The position numbers and the translations under genes are program-made. Positions 63,326 to 64,000 of a DNA stretch of 64,000 nucleotides are shown here, in pieces. The notes under the pieces were generated by a model. That model had not been told where the DNA came from and did not search any database. It saw only the letters and a program-made list of their open reading frames with translations. This DNA is from Nanobdellota archaeon (GTDB lineage Archaea; Nanobdellota; Nanobdellia; Pacearchaeales; GW2011-AR1). Numbering within the stretch: the stretch's first letter is position 1; each line of letters begins with the position of its first letter. Location: assembly GCA_030698805.1 (NCBI GenBank), contig JAUYMA010000010.1, positions 124,001 through 188,000 of the forward strand, read 5' to 3'.

Positions 63326-64000
63326 ATGGCAAAACGAGTACATGTAACCCCTGAACTCATCTTAAATCCCATATATCTTGATAAGGCTATCAGTGAATCT
63401 ACGGGAAATATTTTTCTTGGCAGTGAAGATAGCATGTATGACGCTGATAAAATTGATATACTGCACCGAGGTAAAGTCGGCCCCGAGTCAGTTGATCTTG
63501 AAAGAATGCGAGGCAATAGGAGAGTATTATCAAATATTGAGAAAATGCTCGCCCAAGTCGATAAAATATTCTTTCCAGGAACATTATTAAGAGATTACGG
63601 AGGGTATACTGTTCCGGTAATGCCGATCATACTTAATGGAAGATTAGTATGTGAAAGAATAAAGCAAACAGGGGATCCATATGTTGATGATTACCAAAGA
63701 CTTGCAAAAGAAAGAGGCATGGATCCCCCTAAAGTTAATGGATTCTTTGATACTCAATATGAAAATCTTATGGGTTCGATAAGATTCGAATTGGCAAAAA
63801 GAAGAAGAGACTCATTACGTCATATTGATATAGAGGGTGCAAATGTTCTGCCCATAATCGGAAATGAGTTGCCTTTAATACCTTCCATGTATACGGGGCC
63901 GAAATTGTCTGCTGTTCTTCATTCATCTTGCAACTATGCCCAAAGCTGTTCTGACCGACATGAGATGTATGAAGCATTTGCTAATGCTATGAGTAAAAAG
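63326..64000 (+). CDS. Unknown protein, truncated at right edge
   Basis: This open frame is without a stop to the window end (225 codons). The start ATG at 63326 lies about 28 bases after TATA GATTTATATG (63295-63304). It has no recognised motif; the mid-region FFPGTLLRDYGGYTVPVMPIILNGRLV is hydrophobic but not a TM segment. Confidence 0.55.
   Translation, partial: MAKRVHVTPELILNPIYLDKAISESTGNIFLGSEDSMYDADKIDILHRGKVGPESVDLERMRGNRRVLSNIEKMLAQVDKIFFPGTLLRDYGGYTVPVMPIILNGRLVCERIKQTGDPYVDDYQRLAKERGMDPPKVNGFFDTQYENLMGSIRFELAKRRRDSLRHIDIEGANVLPIIGNELPLIPSMYTGPKLSAVLHSSCNYAQSCSDRHEMYEAFANAMSKK

Noticed and set aside
1..64000. tRNA, rRNA and CRISPR search
   Set aside because: No T-loop consensus in gaps, no rRNA-like sequence, and no regularly spaced repeats were found by eye.

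Overview
This window looks like a chromosomal segment of an AT-rich archaeon, most likely a DPANN-type lineage (Woesearchaeota/Pacearchaeota-like); that placement is inference. The archaeal signs are AT-rich TATA boxes lying about 26-30 bases before many start codons, so that many mRNAs appear leaderless. Others are an AbrB-PhoU fusion protein in two copies, an HTH-CBS regulator, archaeal-type aspartate-semialdehyde dehydrogenase, and a large Cys-rich secreted protein with a TGEVI-like C-terminus. Several genes look bacterial in origin: MetK, GlnD-like, the DUF883/holin-like pair, CheD-like, and an encapsulated-ferritin-like protein. Genes are tightly packed, with many ATGA overlaps and convergent overlaps of 5-41 bp. 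No gene-free stretch exceeds about 200 bases, and I saw no tRNA, rRNA or CRISPR array.

Layout. 1-5.5 kb: an operon of a receiver-like protein and two tandem paralogues, an AbrB-PhoU protein preceded by a tiny coupled ORF, and a receiver/APH-kinase fusion. 5.5-11.1 kb: a GlnD-like protein, then metK plus a cystathionine synthase/lyase facing an HTH-CBS regulator across a perfect 22-bp palindrome. 11.1-16.7 kb: a 1385-aa secreted protein, a basic protein and another receiver-like protein. 16.7-24.1 kb: a phosphatase, two ABC systems, a ParB-like protein, an EncFtn-like ferritin and a HExxH metalloprotease. 24.1-29.6 kb: a SNF2 ATPase with a Cys-rich partner, facing a toxin-antitoxin pair, a kinase-like protein and a GDPD. 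29.6-34.8 kb: a DUF883/holin-like pair, a receiver-like protein, a DEAD-box helicase with RGG tail and a blue-copper protein. 34.9-43.8 kb: an epimerase-glycosyltransferase fusion, MsrA, CheD-like, ASCH, two papain-like proteins, M24 and PurA. 44-54.3 kb: GuaB, a nucleotidyltransferase, a cysteine desulfurase, a second AbrB-PhoU, a four-gene PHP-HIT-phosphatase-Nudix operon, a flavin reductase and a saccharopine-dehydrogenase-like enzyme. 54.3-64 kb: a frameshifted C39-like gene coupled to asd, a permuted GTPase, a threonine-synthase-like enzyme, M20, GNAT, an SSS symporter and a truncated unknown gene at the right edge.

How it fits together. The most interesting signal is regulatory. A palindrome of the form GTAACTA-N5-TAGTTAC sits 10-12 bp upstream of the TATA box of five promoters (four sites, one shared by two divergent genes). 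The genes behind it are enriched in signalling-like products: the receiver/APH fusion, a stand-alone receiver-like protein, a CheD-like protein, a HExxH protease and an unknown membrane protein. With at least four receiver-like proteins and no recognisable histidine kinase or chemotaxis gene in the window, this suggests an undescribed archaeal signalling regulon. A second shared promoter element links another receiver-like gene to an unknown 335-aa gene. A third notable item is a C39-like gene that needs a -1 frameshift at an A-AAA-AAG slippery heptamer to be read whole.
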